Positions 62,703 to 64,000 of a DNA stretch of 64,000 nucleotides are shown piece by piece. The position numbers were made by a program, and so were the translations under genes. This stretch comes from Acidobacteriota bacterium (GTDB lineage Bacteria > Acidobacteriota > Blastocatellia > Pyrinomonadales > Pyrinomonadaceae): the NCBI GenBank assembly GCA_016703965.1, contig JADJBB010000025.1:62001-126000 (forward strand), read 5' to 3'. How positions within the stretch are numbered: position 1 is the stretch's first letter; the number at the start of each line of letters is the position of its first letter. The notes below the pieces were generated by a model, which was not told the origin of the DNA, did no database searches, and saw only the letters and a program-made list of their open reading frames with translations.

Positions 62703-64000
62703 TCAAAGTTTTGCCCGCCTAAGCCTCAACGCGTTCGATATGACCGAAACCGAACTGAATGTCATAGCCGCGCTCGCGATCATCGGCGAGAGAAGTATCC
62801 CAAAGACCGGGAACAGAATGCCGGCAGCGATCGGAACCCCGACGATATTATAAATAAATGCGAAGAAGAGATTTTGCCTTATGTTTCTCATCGTCCCACG
62901 GCTGAGGTTTCGGGCCTTTAGGATGCCGTCGAGGTCGGGGCGGAGAAGTGTGATGTCAGCGGACTCGATCGCGACATCGGTTCCGCTGGCGAATGCGATA
63001 CCGACATCCGCCTGTGCCAAAGCGGGAGCGTCGTTGACACCATCACCGGCCATTGCGACGATCTTGCCTCGTGATTGGAGCTCTTTGACCTTGGCGGCCT
63101 TGTCCTGCGGCATGACTCCGGCGATCACCTGATCTGGCTCGATCCCAAGCTGTTTTGCGACGCCGAGGGCGGTCGTGCGATTGTCGCCGGTCATCATAAC
63201 GACCTCGATATTTTGACGATGCAGTTCGGCGATGGCGGCTTTGGCCGATGCTTTTATCGGATCGGTGACTGAGATCAGGCCGGCGGGAAGGCCGTCAATG
63301 GTTACAAAGACAACGATCTGGCCCTCAAATCTTAATTTTGCGGATCGATCGAGAAGATCCGCATTCGCTTTTCCGGCCGGGATTATCCCATCGCCGCCGA
63401 TCTTGATCATTTGCCCGCGAACAATCCCCTCCAAACCTTGCCCAGTAACCGATTGAAAATCGGTCGCGGTCTCGAGCTGGATTCCGCGTTCTTTCGCCGC
63501 AGCAACTATCGCTGACGCGAGCGGATGTTCGCTCAGGCTTTCGAGCGTAGCAGCGGCTGATAGAAGATCCTTCTCGCTGACGCCGTCGGTTGCGATGATA
63601 TTCGTTACCGTCGGTTTGCCGGAAGTAAGCGTTCCGGTTTTATCGACAACTATTACGTTTACTTTTTCAAGCGTTTCCAGGGCCTCGGCTTTTTTCACGA
63701 GAACGCCGTTTTTCGCGCCATGTCCCGTGCCGACCATGATCGACATCGGAGTCGCGAGGCCGAGAGCACACGGGCAGGCGATTATCAGTACGGAAACTGC
63801 CGCCACGATCGCGTAGGAAAGGCTGCCCAAGAAGAACCATACGGCAAACGCGATGATCGCTGCGACGATAACCGCGGGGACGAAATAGGCAGAAACCACA
63901 TCAGCTAAACGCTGGATCGGTGCTCGGCTGCGCTGGGCTTCACCGACCATGCGGACGATCTGGGCGAGCAGCGTGTCTCCGCCCACCTTTTCCGCACGCA
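62703..64000 (-). CDS. copA: Copper-translocating P1B-type ATPase, N-terminal part outside window
   Basis: At least 432 residues are visible, and the frame is open through the right edge. It starts in the actuator-domain region (K-V-G-G-D-T-L-L-A-Q-I-V), followed by the membrane pair with the Cu-binding C-P-C (I-I-A-C-P-C-A-L-G-L-A-T-P). The phosphorylated Asp is in V-V-D-K-T-G-T-L-T, H-P-L-A is the class-specific HP motif, and M-A-G-D-G-V-N-D-A-P-A-L closes the P domain. The last helices have N (I-Y-N-I-V-G-V-P) and M-x-x-S-S residues. It exports Cu(I), possibly Ag(I), from the cytoplasm. N-terminal metal-binding domains, if any, lie outside. Confidence 0.95.
   Translation of the reverse strand, partial: RAEKVGGDTLLAQIVRMVGEAQRSRAPIQRLADVVSAYFVPAVIVAAIIAFAVWFFLGSLSYAIVAAVSVLIIACPCALGLATPMSIMVGTGHGAKNGVLVKKAEALETLEKVNVIVVDKTGTLTSGKPTVTNIIATDGVSEKDLLSAAATLESLSEHPLASAIVAAAKERGIQLETATDFQSVTGQGLEGIVRGQMIKIGGDGIIPAGKANADLLDRSAKLRFEGQIVVFVTIDGLPAGLISVTDPIKASAKAAIAELHRQNIEVVMMTGDNRTTALGVAKQLGIEPDQVIAGVMPQDKAAKVKELQSRGKIVAMAGDGVNDAPALAQADVGIAFASGTDVAIESADITLLRPDLDGILKARNLSRGTMRNIRQNLFFAFIYNIVGVPIAAGILFPVFGILLSPMIASAAMTFSSVSVISNALRLRRAKL

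Overview
The window reads as a chromosomal segment of a Gram-negative bacterium, most likely an Acidobacteriota member of the Blastocatellia/Pyrinomonadaceae type. This placement is inferred from gene style and not from a marker-gene search. The pointers are a PhoB-type winged-helix/TolB-like/TPR regulator, many secreted TPR proteins, DUF2490, DUF2911 and DUF937 proteins, a cyanophycin cassette, a second-class EF-G and mid-range GC. Genes are dense on both strands, and both window edges cut a gene (a DUF2156-type protein on the left, a copper P-type ATPase on the right).

Layout. 1-4.7 kb: a DUF2156 fragment, a wHTH-TPR regulator and a three-gene secreted/lipoprotein operon. 4.7-10.6 kb: ion homeostasis (CPA1 antiporter, SLC13/RCK_C permease, NhaA, an N-terminally missing MscS remnant, a zinc-ribbon membrane protein). 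10.7-16.4 kb: a minus-strand five-gene operon (alpha/beta-hydrolase, AhpD-like, membrane protein, PNPOx-like, NTF2-like) facing an FMN reductase and a sigma-54 activator. The intergene carries a sigma-54 promoter and operator-like palindromes. 16.9 kb: a 3' fragment of tRNA-Pro(GGG) with a terminator, like an attachment-site scar. 17-25 kb: an HtrA protease, one copy of a dispersed repeat, a deoxyhypusine-synthase-like gene with speA, and a sigma-54-type promoter before a pilin gene and its partner. 25.3-28 kb: a cpxP/cpxRA-like locus with an exact GTAAA-N5-GTAAA box. 28-35 kb: a CocE hydrolase, then an operon of an FAD oxidoreductase and an acyl-activating/ACP/acyltransferase fusion preceded by a c-di-AMP (ydaO-type) riboswitch with its terminator. 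35-47 kb: a second SLC13/RCK_C permease, DUF2490, lipid kinase, NHL/M23-like protein coupled to an aminopeptidase P, DUF937, second repeat copy, DUF2911 and EF-G-like. 47-52 kb: two related secreted TPR proteins flanking murB, the second one frameshifted. 52-54 kb: a vanadium haloperoxidase-like Tat protein. 53.9-62 kb: carB (frameshifted near its start), cyanophycinase, cyanophycin synthetase and isoaspartyl peptidase. 62-64 kb: a small ATPase and copA.

How it fits together. Three themes recur. (1) Arginine and nitrogen: carB supplies carbamoyl phosphate for arginine, cphA/cphB/iaaA store and release Asp-Arg polymer, and speA with the DHS-like enzyme turns arginine into polyamines. (2) Envelope and ion stress: a cpxPRA-like system, HtrA, NhaA, CPA1 and SLC13 carriers with cytosolic RCK_C domains, and the c-di-AMP riboswitch in front of a membrane-lipid enzyme. 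(3) Sigma-54 control: one detoxification-like operon with its own activator, and the pilin gene.

The strongest candidates for something new are the c-di-AMP-controlled oxidoreductase/acyltransferase operon with its TTTAAAGC repeat leader, and the sigma-54 operon with its cysteine-bearing GAF activator. The 175-bp dispersed repeat with an identical 27-bp palindrome comes next. Two single-base frameshifts (carB, TPR gene) look more like sequence errors than real breaks.
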